Below, one piece after another: positions 1 to 10,467 of a stretch of 45,477 nucleotides of DNA. Both the position numbers and the translations under genes were made by a program. This stretch comes from Phycisphaerales bacterium (lineage in GTDB: Bacteria > Planctomycetota > UBA1135 > UBA2386). The stretch is taken from the NCBI GenBank assembly GCA_020247305.1, contig JADCJE010000055.1:1-45477 (forward strand), given 5' to 3'. The stretch's first letter is position 1. Every line of letters starts with the position of its first letter. Below the pieces are notes generated by a model, which saw only the letters and a list, made by a program, of their open reading frames with translations, was not told the DNA's origin and searched no databases.

Positions 1-512
1 TGCGCAACCGCAAGGAACGCGCGGCGCTGCTCACCCACTTCGCGCGCGGCAAGGACCGGTTCGGCTTCCGGCTGCTGCACTTCGCCATCCTCAACGACCA
101 CCTGCACTTCGTCGTCGAGGCCAAGGACCGCACGGCGCTCAGCCGCGGGCTGCAGGGGCTGCTCATCCGGCTGGCGCGCGGGCTCAACAAGCTCTGGGGC
201 CGCAAGGGCAAGGTCTTCGCCGACCGCTACCACGACCGCGCGCTGAAGAGCCCGCGCGAGGTGCGCAACGCGCTGGTCTACGTGCTCGGCAACGGCCGCA
301 AGCACGCCGCGCAGGGCCGCATGATCGCGGCGTTTGACGGGCCCGACATGTTCACCTCGGCGCCGTGGTTCGACGGCTTCGTCGCAGCGATCGAAGTGCG
401 CGGCATCGACGGCATCCCGCTGCCGGTGGCACGCGCGCGGACGTGGCTGGCGAACGACGGCTGGCGAAGGCTGGGGAAGATCGGACTAGAGGAGCAGCCG
501 AAGGTCGGTTGA
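1..512 (+). CDS. REP-associated tyrosine transposase (Y1/IS200-like), 5' end outside window
   Basis: Only the last 170 codons are present; the frame is open at the left edge (frame 3, stop 510-512). The visible protein carries the Y1 HUH hallmark LNDHLHFVVEA (His-x-His metal ligands) followed by the segment ADRYHDRALKSPREVRNALVYVLGN, which is typical of the REP-associated transposase (RAYT) branch with its catalytic Tyr region. RAYTs are single-copy, housekeeping-like transposases that cut single-stranded DNA at REP palindromes and rarely mobilise themselves. The link is supported here by the inverted and tandem repeats that start within 65 bases of its stop codon. Family assignment is firm; the missing N-terminus prevents judging whether the gene is intact. 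Confidence 0.85.
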   Translation, partial: RNRKERAALLTHFARGKDRFGFRLLHFAILNDHLHFVVEAKDRTALSRGLQGLLIRLARGLNKLWGRKGKVFADRYHDRALKSPREVRNALVYVLGNGRKHAAQGRMIAAFDGPDMFTSAPWFDGFVAAIEVRGIDGIPLPVARARTWLANDGWRRLGKIGLEEQPKVG

Positions 513-513
513 C

Positions 514-957
514 GCGGGCGGTGCGCGGCTGAGCCGGCCAAGCCGGCCAGAAACGTTGCGGGCGAACCAACACAGCCAACCCCAGCGCCGCCGCTGCGAA
601 GGCCTGGGAAGAGGGCGGTACGCCGGGCGCGGGCGTGGCCAAACCTCTCCAACTTGGCGCGCCCGTCGCCGCAGTCCCGCTCCTCATCCCCTCCCAGGCC
701 TTCGCAGCCGCACCCGCCGCGGTTGGCGTCGCCATTACGCCCACCCCGTCTCTGGCCGCGTGCCCAAACCGCTCCATCTTGGCCCGCCCATCGCCGCGTC
801 CCCCGCTCCTAATCCCTACCAGGCCCTCGGAGCACCGCCCGCTGCGGTTGGCTTCGCGCATGCGCCCACCCCGCCTCTAGCCGCGTGTCCACCCCGTTCC
901 ACCTCGGCCGCGCCCATCGCCGCGTCGCCCGCGCGCACACTCCCCACTCCCCCTCCC
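514..957. repeat. Three imperfect 125-bp tandem repeats with a 17-bp inverted repeat, beside the RAYT gene
   Basis: This gene-free stretch holds copies starting at 639 (CCAAACCTCTCC), 764 (CCAAACCGCTCC) and 889 (CCACCCCGTTCC), spaced exactly 125 bases; the third is cut off by the end of the next gene. In addition GCTGCGAAGGCCTGGGA (593-609) is perfectly repeated in inverse orientation at 692-708, with outer arms GCCAACC (575-581) and GGTTGGC (721-727). Its position beside a Y1 transposase suggests a REP/BIME-like array. No protein is supported here. Confidence 0.75.
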
Positions 958-1932
958 TCAGCGCGCGCCTCGTCCGAGCCCGAGCCCGGTCGACACCGCG
1001 AACGGCACGTCGACCTCGCGCTGGTCCGTCCAGACGTCGAACACCACGGTCGCGCGTTCGACCTTCTCTGCCAGATCGAACGTCAACTTGGTGGTCGTCT
1101 TCGCGCCGATCCCCATGCGCATCGAGCTCGACTGCGACGCCTTGATGGCCTTGCCCTCCGGCGTCAGGAAGCGGACCCCGGCGAGTTGCTCCAGCGCCAT
1201 CGGGAAGGTGAGTTCGACCTGCAGCTTGGCGTCGCCCCACTCTGGCGCGCCGACCTTGGTCACCTTGCCGGCGATCGGTCCGGCGCTGATCGGCTGCTGC
1301 ACGGCCAAGGTCGCGCCATCGTGCTGGTGGCTCGCCTTGCCGCTCGCGAGGCGCACCCGCAGCGAACCCTCGACCTCGATGGCGGTCGCGTCGGCGGCCG
1401 GCAACTTGCCACCCTCGACCTCGAAGCGCACCGCCGAACCATCGCCGGCGACCACCGGGAAGCTGCCGATCGACGACTTGGCGCGGCCGCGCTTGGAGAC
1501 GCCGCCGAGCAGGCTGTTGCCGCGGTCGTCGTGGAACACCGAGACGGTGCTGGCGTCGGTGTCGAGCCCGATCACACCGCCCTCAGGCGGTCGGCACACC
1601 AGCACAAGCGTCGTGCCCGGCGTCGCGTAGAAGGCCGGCGCGTCGATCTCCTTGTCCTTGTCCTTGCCGGTGCCGGCGCCTTCGCGGTCCTCGTCGCGCG
1701 CCGCGTTGGCGCTCGGCGCGACGAGCCGCAGGCCGAGCACCTGCACGGCCGCCGCCGCTGACATCGACGTCGACGAGGCCGTTGAGACCACCGGCGCCGG
1801 CCGTGCCGCTGGCCGCGCCGACGGCGTTGCCGCAGCAACCGGGCGCTGGGCGTAGGCCGGGGCGGCGACGACGAGGCCAAGCGACAGGGTGAGGAGCGTG
1901 AAGGCGCGACGAACGGGCTGGATCGGCGTCAT
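958..1932 (-). CDS. Exported protein of unknown function, 324 aa
   Basis: I do not recognise this family. The ATG at 1930-1932 gives a convincing Sec signal peptide (MTPIQPVRRAFTLLTLSLGL, ending near AYAQ), which is why I prefer it to the longer open frame upstream. The mature part has a low-complexity Ala/Pro/Ser linker (residues about 30-60), a charged KDKDKE patch, and then two beta-rich segments each reading like a property-value or strain-type module (about 100-220 and 225-315). No catalytic motif or membrane segment is visible after the signal. The start codon is directly preceded by CCAACC, as in two other exported proteins of this window. The gene stands alone on its strand. Confidence 0.75.
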   Translation of the reverse strand: MTPIQPVRRAFTLLTLSLGLVVAAPAYAQRPVAAATPSARPAARPAPVVSTASSTSMSAAAAVQVLGLRLVAPSANAARDEDREGAGTGKDKDKEIDAPAFYATPGTTLVLVCRPPEGGVIGLDTDASTVSVFHDDRGNSLLGGVSKRGRAKSSIGSFPVVAGDGSAVRFEVEGGKLPAADATAIEVEGSLRVRLASGKASHQHDGATLAVQQPISAGPIAGKVTKVGAPEWGDAKLQVELTFPMALEQLAGVRFLTPEGKAIKASQSSSMRMGIGAKTTTKLTFDLAEKVERATVVFDVWTDQREVDVPFAVSTGLGLGRGAR

Positions 1933-2143
1933 GGTTGGATACGCGCCGGAGCGCGACCGCCATCCATCGGCGCGCGCGGCGGGTCGGAATCGCAGCGGAG
2001 CGGAGCAGCCGATGGTGTCGAACGAACCGCCGCGTTCGCCGTTCGCGCGCCGGCGGAACGCCACGTGGCCATGGCGCCAGCCGTTCCTCGGGCCGCGCGA
2101 CGGCGAGCAACACCGTCCAGCACGCGCCCCGCGCCGAAGGCTG

Positions 2144-2866
2144 CTACCCCCGCAATCGCAACGGCAGATCGACGAGCAGATCCGTCGCGAACCACTCGTC
2201 CAGCACGGCCTCGCCCATCGCGCTCGCCCGCGCGCCGAGCAGCGTCCGCGCCGCGGCGACGTCCACCGCGTCGAGCACGTACCACCCCCGCCCATCGCCG
2301 AGCCGACTGCGCAGCAGCACGCCGCCGTCGTCACCCAGCGCCTGATCCGCGCGCGCGCCGTCCTTCGCAGTCAGCACCACGTACCCGCGCATGCCGCTGC
2401 CGAGCGGCGGCGTCGTGCCCGCTCGCCGCTGCGCGTCCTCGCGCGCGATGTCCGCCGCCAGCTGCGCGCGCAGCGCCGCCGTCGTCGTCATTGGCGCCAG
2501 TTCGAAGCGGAACACACCCTCGACGAAGCCGGGATCGGTCTCGCACCACGCCTTCGCCTCGGCGAGATCGGCCGTCGCCAGCACGAACACGCCGCGCAGC
2601 GCCGCGTCGCTCTTGTCCTTGCCGTAGGGCCCCGCCATCACGAGGCGCCCCTCGCGCGCGAGCCGCTGCATGTTGGCCATGTGGCCGCCGAAGATGCGCT
2701 GCGAGTCTTCCTTGCTCAGCGGCGCGCTGCGCGGCCCGGTCTTGAGCAGCGCCAACACGTAGGCGTCAGCGGGAGCGGCGGCCGGCGCGCCAGCGCACGC
2801 GGACACGACGAGCGGCGCGAGGAGTCCGAGTGCCAGCAGGAACGCACGGCGAGGCAGGCAGAGCAT
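2144..2866 (-). CDS. YCII-domain lipoprotein, 240 aa
   Basis: The ATG at 2864-2866 gives a lipoprotein signal (MLCLPRRAFLLALGLLAPLV, then SAC as lipobox, Cys near residue 24). Residues about 35-120 resemble a YCII-related domain: the pattern YVLALLKTGPR, then HMANMQRLAREGRLVMAGPY and ATADLAEAKAWCETDPGFV, matches the conserved His/Asp-containing core of small YCII proteins. The second half (about 130-240) repeats the theme more weakly, so it may be a degenerate duplication. YCII proteins are of uncertain function, sometimes stand-alone dehalogenase- or muconolactone isomerase-like folds. An exported, lipid-anchored version is unusual. A TATCGT hexamer 7 nt before the ATG suggests a leaderless transcript. 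Confidence 0.75.
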   Translation of the reverse strand: MLCLPRRAFLLALGLLAPLVVSACAGAPAAAPADAYVLALLKTGPRSAPLSKEDSQRIFGGHMANMQRLAREGRLVMAGPYGKDKSDAALRGVFVLATADLAEAKAWCETDPGFVEGVFRFELAPMTTTAALRAQLAADIAREDAQRRAGTTPPLGSGMRGYVVLTAKDGARADQALGDDGGVLLRSRLGDGRGWYVLDAVDVAAARTLLGARASAMGEAVLDEWFATDLLVDLPLRLRG

Positions 2867-2873
2867 CGCGGCG

Positions 2874-2879
2874 ACGATA
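2874..2879 (-). promoter_or_regulatory. -10-like TATCGT, leaderless spacing
   Basis: On the minus strand TATCGT ends 7 nt before the ATG of the YCII lipoprotein gene, which would place the transcription start at or next to the start codon. No Shine-Dalgarno sequence is present. Confidence 0.45.
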
Positions 2880-2973
2880 CGGTGGCGCCGCCGCCGTCGC
2901 GTGCGGGATGTTGCGGACGGATGGCGCACCCGCGCACAGTCCCGAGGCAGCCGCGAACGCGCATCACCCGGGT

Positions 2974-3405
2974 GTGGAGAACCGCTGCTGGCGCGGCGCC
3001 ATCGCGGCGGCAGGCGCGGTCGCCACGACGGGCCTTGCGCGGCAGTTCGCCACCCGCCCTGATGCCGCGGTGACCGAGACGATCCTGCACGACCTCGCCG
3101 CCTTCGACCGCGCGCTCGCCACCCACCCGCGCGCTCTGCTGTTCAAGCACAGCCCGACGTGCCCGATCAGCGCGGACGCCCGCGATGCCTATGACGCCTT
3201 CCGCGCCGACCTGCCCGACGCGCCGACGCTGTTCGTCGACGTGGTCGCCGACCGCCCGGTCGCGCGTGGCATCGCCGAGCGCTGCGGCGTGCGCCACGAA
3301 TCGCCGCAGGCGATCCTGTTCGAGCTCGGCAAGCCGGTCTGGCACGCGTCCCACGACGCGATCACGGTCGGCGCGCTGCACGCCGCGTTCGCGCCGCGCT
3401 GCTGA
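2974..3405 (+). CDS. Monothiol bacilliredoxin-like protein (YtxJ/BrxC family)
   Basis: The thioredoxin-fold core runs from about residue 34 to the end and contains RALLFKHSPTCPIS, which matches the YtxJ signature (K-H-S-x-x-C-P-I-S) with a single active Cys near residue 63, followed by LFVDVVADRPVARGIAERCG and the SPQAILF segment. YtxJ proteins reduce bacillithiol-mixed disulfides in Bacillota and occur in some other phyla. The start is uncertain: GTG 2974 is chosen because codon bias becomes coding-like there and it gives a hydrophobic N-terminal segment; GTG 3070 would give a bare 111-residue domain of the usual family length, ATG 2908 a longer form. Confidence 0.75.
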   Translation: MENRCWRGAIAAAGAVATTGLARQFATRPDAAVTETILHDLAAFDRALATHPRALLFKHSPTCPISADARDAYDAFRADLPDAPTLFVDVVADRPVARGIAERCGVRHESPQAILFELGKPVWHASHDAITVGALHAAFAPRC

Positions 3406-3607
3406 GCGGCGGCCGCCGAGCTGCCCAACCCGCCCCCGCACCCGGCCAACGCAACCCCACGCCAACGCCGTGCCGCTGCTGCCCGCGTCAGCTTCCCGCG
3501 GCACGCGCCGACACGCCCACGCCGGCCGCGCGACCCGCTTCGCGGACGCCGCGAGCACGCACCGCCAACAACGCTGGTCCCCCGCTGGCGGCCAGCGCGC
3601 CCGCCGT

Positions 3608-3621
3608 CGAACATTCGCGTC
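3608..3621 (+). promoter_or_regulatory. CGAACAT element directly before the M1 aminopeptidase start
   Basis: CGAACAT (3608-3614) is followed by 7 nt and the GTG start. The same CGAACAT-N7-start layout precedes dabB (34888-34901), and the 12-mer CGAACATTCGCG recurs at 6490-6501. AACATT fits a weak -10 with leaderless spacing. Confidence 0.3.
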
Positions 3622-6438
3622 GTGCTCGCCGCCCTCTGCCTCGCCGTGATCGCCTCGCCCACACCGCCCGCGCCGCAGCAGCCCGACCCGCGCGTCGCCG
3701 CGGCGCTGCATGCGCCGTACTCGCTCGACGACCCGGCGCCCGGCATCGACCGCAGCCTCGCCCGCGCCCGCGCTGCCCGCCTGTCGCACGTCGGCTACGA
3801 CCTGCGCCTGCACCTCGCGCACGACGTCACCGCGGTCCACGGCACGGCGACGATCACGTTCACGCTCGCCGCCGCAGCGCCGACAGCGAACGCCGTCGCT
3901 GCCGCGCAACCACCGCTCGCACCCGAGGCCCCCGACCTCGTGCTCGACTGGCAGGGCGAGCCGCTGCGCGACGTCACGATCAACGGCACGCCGGGGACGC
4001 TGCGTGCGGTGCACGACCACGTGATCCTGCCGGCCGCGCTGCTGCGCATCGGCGCCAACACCGTCACCGCCGCCTTCACCTCCAAGGTCGCGCCGACCGG
4101 CACGCCGCTCACCGTCTACAAGGACCCGGCCGACGGCGCGTCGTACTACTACACGCTCGTCGTGCCCGCCGATGCGCACCGGCTGTACCCGTGCTTCGAC
4201 CAGCCGGACGTGCGCGCGACGTTTGCGTGGACGCTCGACCTGCCCGGCGCGTGGACGGCGATCGCCAACACGACGCCGACGGTCGCGTGGCTCGATGCGA
4301 CGGCCGACGTCGCAGGCACGGCGTCCCGTGAAGCCCTCCGCAGCGCGAACGCCGACGCCAACGCAGCCACGTCGCCGACGACCCCCGACGCAACCGCATC
4401 CACCGCCCCGCCGCGCCGCCGCTGGATCTTCCCGCCGAGCAAGCCGCTGCCGACGTACCTCGCTGCGTTCGCCTGCGGGCCGTTCGCGTCGTTCGAGGCG
4501 CCGCAACCCGACGCCGCCGGCATCACGTCGACGCTGCCGATGCGCGTGCTGCTGCGCGGCTCGCAACTGCCGCGCGTCGACCGCGAGGCACTGACCCGCC
4601 TGCACCGCGACGGCCTGCAGTGGCTCGCCAAGCAGTTCGACGTGCCGTACCCGTGGGACAAGCTCGACCTCGCGCTGCTGCCGGGCTTCCCGTACGGCGG
4701 CATGGAGCACGCCGGCGCGATCTTCTACCGCGAGCAGGCGCTCGTCTTCGACCACGCGCCGACGCCGGCCGAGCTCGTGCGCCGGAGCACGCTCGTCTAC
4801 CACGAGCTGTGCCACCAGTGGTTCGGCAACCTCGTCACCATGCGCTGGTTCGACGACCTGTGGCTCAAGGAAGGCTTCGCCACGTTCGTCGGCTACCAAG
4901 CGATGGCAGCCCTCGAACCAGCACAGCAACCGTGGCTGCGCTTCGGCCAGCGCGTCAAGCCGCGCGCCTACGAGATCGACGGCACGCCGGGCACGGTGCC
5001 GGTGTTCCAGTCGCTGCAGAACCTCGCCGACGCGAAGAGCGCGTACGGGCCGATCGTCTACAACAAGGCCCCGGCGGTGCTGCGGGCGCTGCACAGCCAG
5101 CTCGGCGACGAGGCGTTCCGCCGCGGGCTCAAGCGCTACCTGCAGACGCACGCATTCGGCGCCGCCGAGTGGCGCGATCTCGCCGCGGCGCTCGCGGCGG
5201 CCGCCGACGCCGACCTCGACCGCTGGTCGGAGCGCTGGCTGTTGGCCCCGTCGATGCCGCAGGTGCGCGCGTCGTGGACCATCGGCGCCGACGGGCGCGT
5301 CGCGACGGCGACCGTGACGCAGCGCGCGATCGCCGGCGACGGCAGCTGGCCGCTCGACCTCGAAGTGCTCGCGATCGCCGCCGACGGCCGCACGCAGACG
5401 CACCGCGTGCGCAGCGACGCGCCGTCGGTCGCGATCGACGCGCTCGTCGGCGCGGCGCCGCCGGCTGCGCTGCTGTGCAACCCGCGCGACGTCGCCTACG
5501 GCCAGTTCGTGCCCGACGCCGCGAGCCGCGCGTGGCTCGCAGCGCACGGCGAGACGCTCGCCGACCCGATGGCGCGCGCGACGGCGTTCTCCGCCTGCCA
5601 CGAAGCGGTCCGCGAGGCCGAACTCGATCCGGCGGCATTTGCCGCACTCGTGCTGCGCGGCCTCGCGAACGAACGCGACGCCGACACGCACGGCTGGCTG
5701 CTGGAGCTGCTCGGCCCAGCGCTCGGCCGCTGGCTCGACGACGCGCGCGCCGCCCCGCTGCGCCAGAAGGCGACCGACCTGCTGCTCGCGCAGTTGCGCG
5801 CGGGCGCGGCCGCCGGGCAGGCGCTGACCACTTTCCGCTTCCTCGCGCGCCACAGCCGCGACGACCGCGTGCTCGCGCTGTGCCGCGCCGTCGTGCGCGG
5901 CGACGAACTGCCGAAGGGCCTGGCGCCCGGCAAGCAGGACGCCTACCTCGCGGCGGCAGCGCTGCTCGCCGCCGGCGACGCAGGCGACGCCTTCGAGCGG
6001 CTGGCGGCGCGCTACCAGGGCGAAGACGTCGGCAAGGAGACGTTCCTCGCGCGCGCGGCCGAGGCGACGGCGGCGGCGAAGGCGCGCTACTTCCAGCAGT
6101 ACCTGCAGCTCGACGCCCCGCCCGAGCAGTGGACCCAGGACAGCCTGCAGTGGTTCCACTGGCCGAGCCAGGACGCGCTGACGCTGCCGTACGTGCGGCA
6201 GGCGCTCGACCACGTCGAATGGGTCAAGCAGAACCGCCGCATCTTCTTCATGCCGGCGTGGCTCGACGGCTTCCTCAACGCGCACGCCAGCGCCGAGGCG
6301 CTCGCCATCGTCGACGACTTCCTGGAGAACCGCGAACTGCCGCCCGACGTGCTGCAGAAGATCCAGCAGTCGCGCGACGGCCTCGCGCGCGCGGTCGCGA
6401 TCCGCACGGCGTTCGGCGGCGCGGCGGCGGGGCGCTGA
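3622..6438 (+). CDS. M1 family zinc aminopeptidase, exported, 938 aa
   Basis: This is a gluzincin aminopeptidase that removes N-terminal residues from peptides. The zinc site HELCHQWFGNL begins at residue 394, with the third ligand in WLKEGFATF 18-19 residues later, and the exopeptidase motif YGGMEHAGA (GxMEN-like, with His replacing Asn) lies at about 358-366. An N-terminal M1 beta domain spans about 55-270, with a Thr/Ala-rich insertion at 228-266, and a helical C-terminal domain follows from about 600. GTG 3622 gives a short hydrophobic leader (LAALCLAVIASPTPPAP) that could be a signal peptide, so action outside the cytoplasm is likely. The next two genes run in the same direction, including a second aminopeptidase. 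Confidence 0.93.
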   Translation: MLAALCLAVIASPTPPAPQQPDPRVAAALHAPYSLDDPAPGIDRSLARARAARLSHVGYDLRLHLAHDVTAVHGTATITFTLAAAAPTANAVAAAQPPLAPEAPDLVLDWQGEPLRDVTINGTPGTLRAVHDHVILPAALLRIGANTVTAAFTSKVAPTGTPLTVYKDPADGASYYYTLVVPADAHRLYPCFDQPDVRATFAWTLDLPGAWTAIANTTPTVAWLDATADVAGTASREALRSANADANAATSPTTPDATASTAPPRRRWIFPPSKPLPTYLAAFACGPFASFEAPQPDAAGITSTLPMRVLLRGSQLPRVDREALTRLHRDGLQWLAKQFDVPYPWDKLDLALLPGFPYGGMEHAGAIFYREQALVFDHAPTPAELVRRSTLVYHELCHQWFGNLVTMRWFDDLWLKEGFATFVGYQAMAALEPAQQPWLRFGQRVKPRAYEIDGTPGTVPVFQSLQNLADAKSAYGPIVYNKAPAVLRALHSQLGDEAFRRGLKRYLQTHAFGAAEWRDLAAALAAAADADLDRWSERWLLAPSMPQVRASWTIGADGRVATATVTQRAIAGDGSWPLDLEVLAIAADGRTQTHRVRSDAPSVAIDALVGAAPPAALLCNPRDVAYGQFVPDAASRAWLAAHGETLADPMARATAFSACHEAVREAELDPAAFAALVLRGLANERDADTHGWLLELLGPALGRWLDDARAAPLRQKATDLLLAQLRAGAAAGQALTTFRFLARHSRDDRVLALCRAVVRGDELPKGLAPGKQDAYLAAAALLAAGDAGDAFERLAARYQGEDVGKETFLARAAEATAAAKARYFQQYLQLDAPPEQWTQDSLQWFHWPSQDALTLPYVRQALDHVEWVKQNRRIFFMPAWLDGFLNAHASAEALAIVDDFLENRELPPDVLQKIQQSRDGLARAVAIRTAFGGAAAGR

Positions 6439-6571
6439 CGCGCGCGACTCGGCGCCCGTTGGCCGCGATGCGCGTGCCCGCGCAGCGACCGAACATTCGC
6501 GGCCGCGCCCGAACGCGCGATGCTGCACCGCGGACGACACCACGCCTGCGTCATCTCACCGCGCGCCGGCG

Positions 6572-6577
6572 TAGCAT
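6572..6577 (+). promoter_or_regulatory. -10-like TAGCAT, leaderless spacing
   Basis: TAGCAT is followed by 6 nt and the ATG at 6584. The longer string GTAGCATC recurs in the same position before the M17 peptidase gene (8969-8974). No Shine-Dalgarno sequence is present. Confidence 0.5.
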
Positions 6578-6583
6578 CCCGGC

Positions 6584-8884
6584 ATGCGGCGCCTGCCCCT
6601 GCCGAGCCTGCTCGCCCTCGCCCTCGTCGCGACGACGCCGTTCGCGTCCGCGCAGGACGCCGTCGACCTGTCGAAGGCCTGCGGCGGAGATCCGGCGCAG
6701 GCGCTGCGCGCGATCGCCGCGGCCGATGGCCGCAACGCGGCGCAGGAGCTTGCCGCAGCGCTGCGCGAACCGCTGGATGGCCCGACGCTGCTGGCCTTGC
6801 TGCGTTTCGGCCTCGGTCACCCCGACGACGCCGTCGTCGTCGGCGCCGCCGTGCTCGGGCGCGGCCAGATCGTCGCCGTGCCCGAGCTGGCGCGCGCCGC
6901 CACAGTCGCCGTGCCCAAGGTCCTCGCCAAGGGCAGTCCGCTCGACGTCGACGCCGCGCAGGCGCTCGTCGGCAGCGTCGACGTGCCGGCGATCCTCGCG
7001 CGTGCTGCGGCGCTGCCGGATCTTCTCGCGTCGAATTGGCTTGGCCACGCGCACCGCATGATGCGCGCCGAGCACGTGCCAGCGCTCGACGTCGCGGCGC
7101 GCGCCGCCACAGGACAGCTGCGCGCGACGCTCGTCGACGACGCAGCGCTCGTCGCCGAGTACAGCGGCCTGCACGAAGAGCGCGTCGTAGCGCTGCAAGG
7201 CTGGGCGCTCGGCGCGACCGCCGAACCGCGCGCCGACGGCCTGCCGCAGCCGCTGCGCGCGCTGCTCAGCTGGCTCGTTCGCGACCACGCCGACGCGCGC
7301 GGGCAGTTCCCCAACCAGGACGTGCCGTGGACGTATCGCATACGGCGCGCGCCGGTCGCGCGCTGGTTGCGCCGCGCCACGCCGTCGGCCGCGGACACCG
7401 ACCTGCTGCTCGGCGTCGCCGATCTGCCCGACGCCGCCCTGCGCGCGGCGGCGTACGCCGCGATGGGCGCGCTCGCCTGCGAGCCGACGAAGGCGCGGCT
7501 CACAGCCGCCGCCGACGCCGGCAGCGCCACGGCCGCGGCGGCGTTGGCGCGGCGCGGCGACGACGCGCGGCTCGATGCGCTGCTGCAGGCGACGACCGCC
7601 AACGAACTGGCGAGCGGGCTGGCCGTCGCAAGCCCCGCCCGCCGGCTGCGCTTCGCCGCCGACCTGCTCGCCGCCGACGCCGACGTCGCCTCGGGCCAGC
7701 TGCAGGCCGTCGCCGAAGCGGCCGCCGGCTGCCTCGGCTCCGACGCGCCGCCGTTCGACGACGCGTGGTTCGACGGGCTCGAAGCGATCGCGTTCGCCGC
7801 GCCGGACCTCGCGCCGGCGACGCTGCGCGCGCTGCTGGCGGCGATCCCGTCGTGCGCCACTGCGCGGCTGTGCGACCGCCTGCTGGCGATGCCGCCGGCG
7901 GCGTGGCTCGCGTCGGCGACGCCAGGGATCACGCTGGTCGACGAACTCGGCCTCGAGGTCGACGACGATCCGTGGGCCGGCGACGTCGGCTGGCGCGGCG
8001 CGCTGCCGCTGCTCGAAGCGACGCGCCCCGACGCGCTGCGCACCGTGCTGCGCGCAGCGCTCGCCGGCGACGACGTGCCCGCGCGCGATGCCGCCGCGCG
8101 TCTGCTGCTGCGGCTGCACGACACGCCGTCCGCGGCGGCGCTCGTCGCCTGGGTCCGCGCCCAGCCCGAACCGCCGTGGCGCGCGCTCGGCGACCTCGGC
8201 GGCGCCGTCGCGATGGCGGCGTTGAAGGCCGCCGCCGCCGATGCGGACGACGACGGGCTGCGCACGCTGGCACAGGCCCTGGCGCTCGCCGACGGCATGC
8301 CGCGCGCGCTCGCGACCGAGTGGTTCACCGACGACGCCGCCGCGAGCGTCGCCAGGCTGCTCGGCGACGGCGCCGCGGCCGCGTTCGTCGCCGACGCGCA
8401 AGGCCGCGACGAACCGCTCCCTGTCGACGACCTGGCGGCGCTGGCTGGCTGGCGCGATCCGGCGGCGGAGGCGTATCTGCCGGCTGCGGTCGCCGCGGCG
8501 TCGGCGGCGTGGGACGAGGAACAGACGGTCTACTGGCGGTGGGTCGCCGCCGTCGCGCGCGGCGACGACGACGGCCTCGCCGCGCTGCGCGCGCTGCTCC
8601 GCGACGGCCGCTACGCGCTGCAGTCGACGTTCGACGGCCGGCGCGCCGCCGCCGTGCTCGGCCGCGAGGCGCTGGCGTTCTGGATCGACGAGCTCGGCAG
8701 CAACTGCTGCCGCAAGTCGGACCTCGCCGACGACGCGTTCGCGGCGCTGTTCGGCGCCGAACCGCAGTCCGCCGAAGAAGACGTCGAACCGGCGGCCGCG
8801 CGCCTGCGCCGGCGGCTGCTGCCGCTGCAGGGCCGGCTGCGCTGGAGCATGCTGGCGAACGGGCTCGTCGTCGCCGGGCGCTGA
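6584..8884 (+). CDS. Exported Ala-rich helical-repeat protein of unknown function, 766 aa
   Basis: I do not recognise a specific family. A classical signal peptide is visible (MRRLPLPSLLALALVATTPF, cleavage near ASAQ). The remainder is almost entirely made of amphipathic helical pairs rich in Ala, Leu, Asp and Arg, spaced about 30-40 residues apart, as in HEAT/TPR-like solenoids. Examples are the segments around residues 55-90 and 285-330. No catalytic motif or later membrane helix is evident. It sits between two metallo-aminopeptidases on the same strand, so a scaffold role in peptide turnover is possible, but this is only a guess from position. The start is fixed by the signal peptide and by the TAGCAT hexamer 6 nt upstream. 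Confidence 0.75.
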   Translation: MRRLPLPSLLALALVATTPFASAQDAVDLSKACGGDPAQALRAIAAADGRNAAQELAAALREPLDGPTLLALLRFGLGHPDDAVVVGAAVLGRGQIVAVPELARAATVAVPKVLAKGSPLDVDAAQALVGSVDVPAILARAAALPDLLASNWLGHAHRMMRAEHVPALDVAARAATGQLRATLVDDAALVAEYSGLHEERVVALQGWALGATAEPRADGLPQPLRALLSWLVRDHADARGQFPNQDVPWTYRIRRAPVARWLRRATPSAADTDLLLGVADLPDAALRAAAYAAMGALACEPTKARLTAAADAGSATAAAALARRGDDARLDALLQATTANELASGLAVASPARRLRFAADLLAADADVASGQLQAVAEAAAGCLGSDAPPFDDAWFDGLEAIAFAAPDLAPATLRALLAAIPSCATARLCDRLLAMPPAAWLASATPGITLVDELGLEVDDDPWAGDVGWRGALPLLEATRPDALRTVLRAALAGDDVPARDAAARLLLRLHDTPSAAALVAWVRAQPEPPWRALGDLGGAVAMAALKAAAADADDDGLRTLAQALALADGMPRALATEWFTDDAAASVARLLGDGAAAAFVADAQGRDEPLPVDDLAALAGWRDPAAEAYLPAAVAAASAAWDEEQTVYWRWVAAVARGDDDGLAALRALLRDGRYALQSTFDGRRAAAVLGREALAFWIDELGSNCCRKSDLADDAFAALFGAEPQSAEEDVEPAAARLRRRLLPLQGRLRWSMLANGLVVAGR

Positions 8885-8968
8885 CGGCGGCGATGCCGCG
8901 GGCGCGCGCCAGACGCAGCGCGAGTGCGCCCCGCGCTCGCCGCCGTATCGCCGCGCGCGCACGCTTCG

Positions 8969-8974
8969 TAGCAT
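8969..8974 (+). promoter_or_regulatory. -10-like TAGCAT, leaderless spacing
   Basis: TAGCAT within GTAGCATC is followed by 7 nt and the ATG at 8982, almost the same layout as at 6572. Confidence 0.5.
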
Positions 8975-8981
8975 CGCGGCG

Positions 8982-10446
<1,465 letters not shown>

Positions 10447-10448
<2 letters not shown>

Positions 10449-10461
10449 GCCCGGCCGGCTC
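10447..10461. terminator. Possible bidirectional terminator hairpin between convergent genes
   Basis: GAGCC-CGGCC-GGCTC forms a 5-bp stem in the 19-base gap between two convergent stops. There is no T-tract, so the call is weak. Confidence 0.25.
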
Positions 10462-10467
10462 GGCGGC

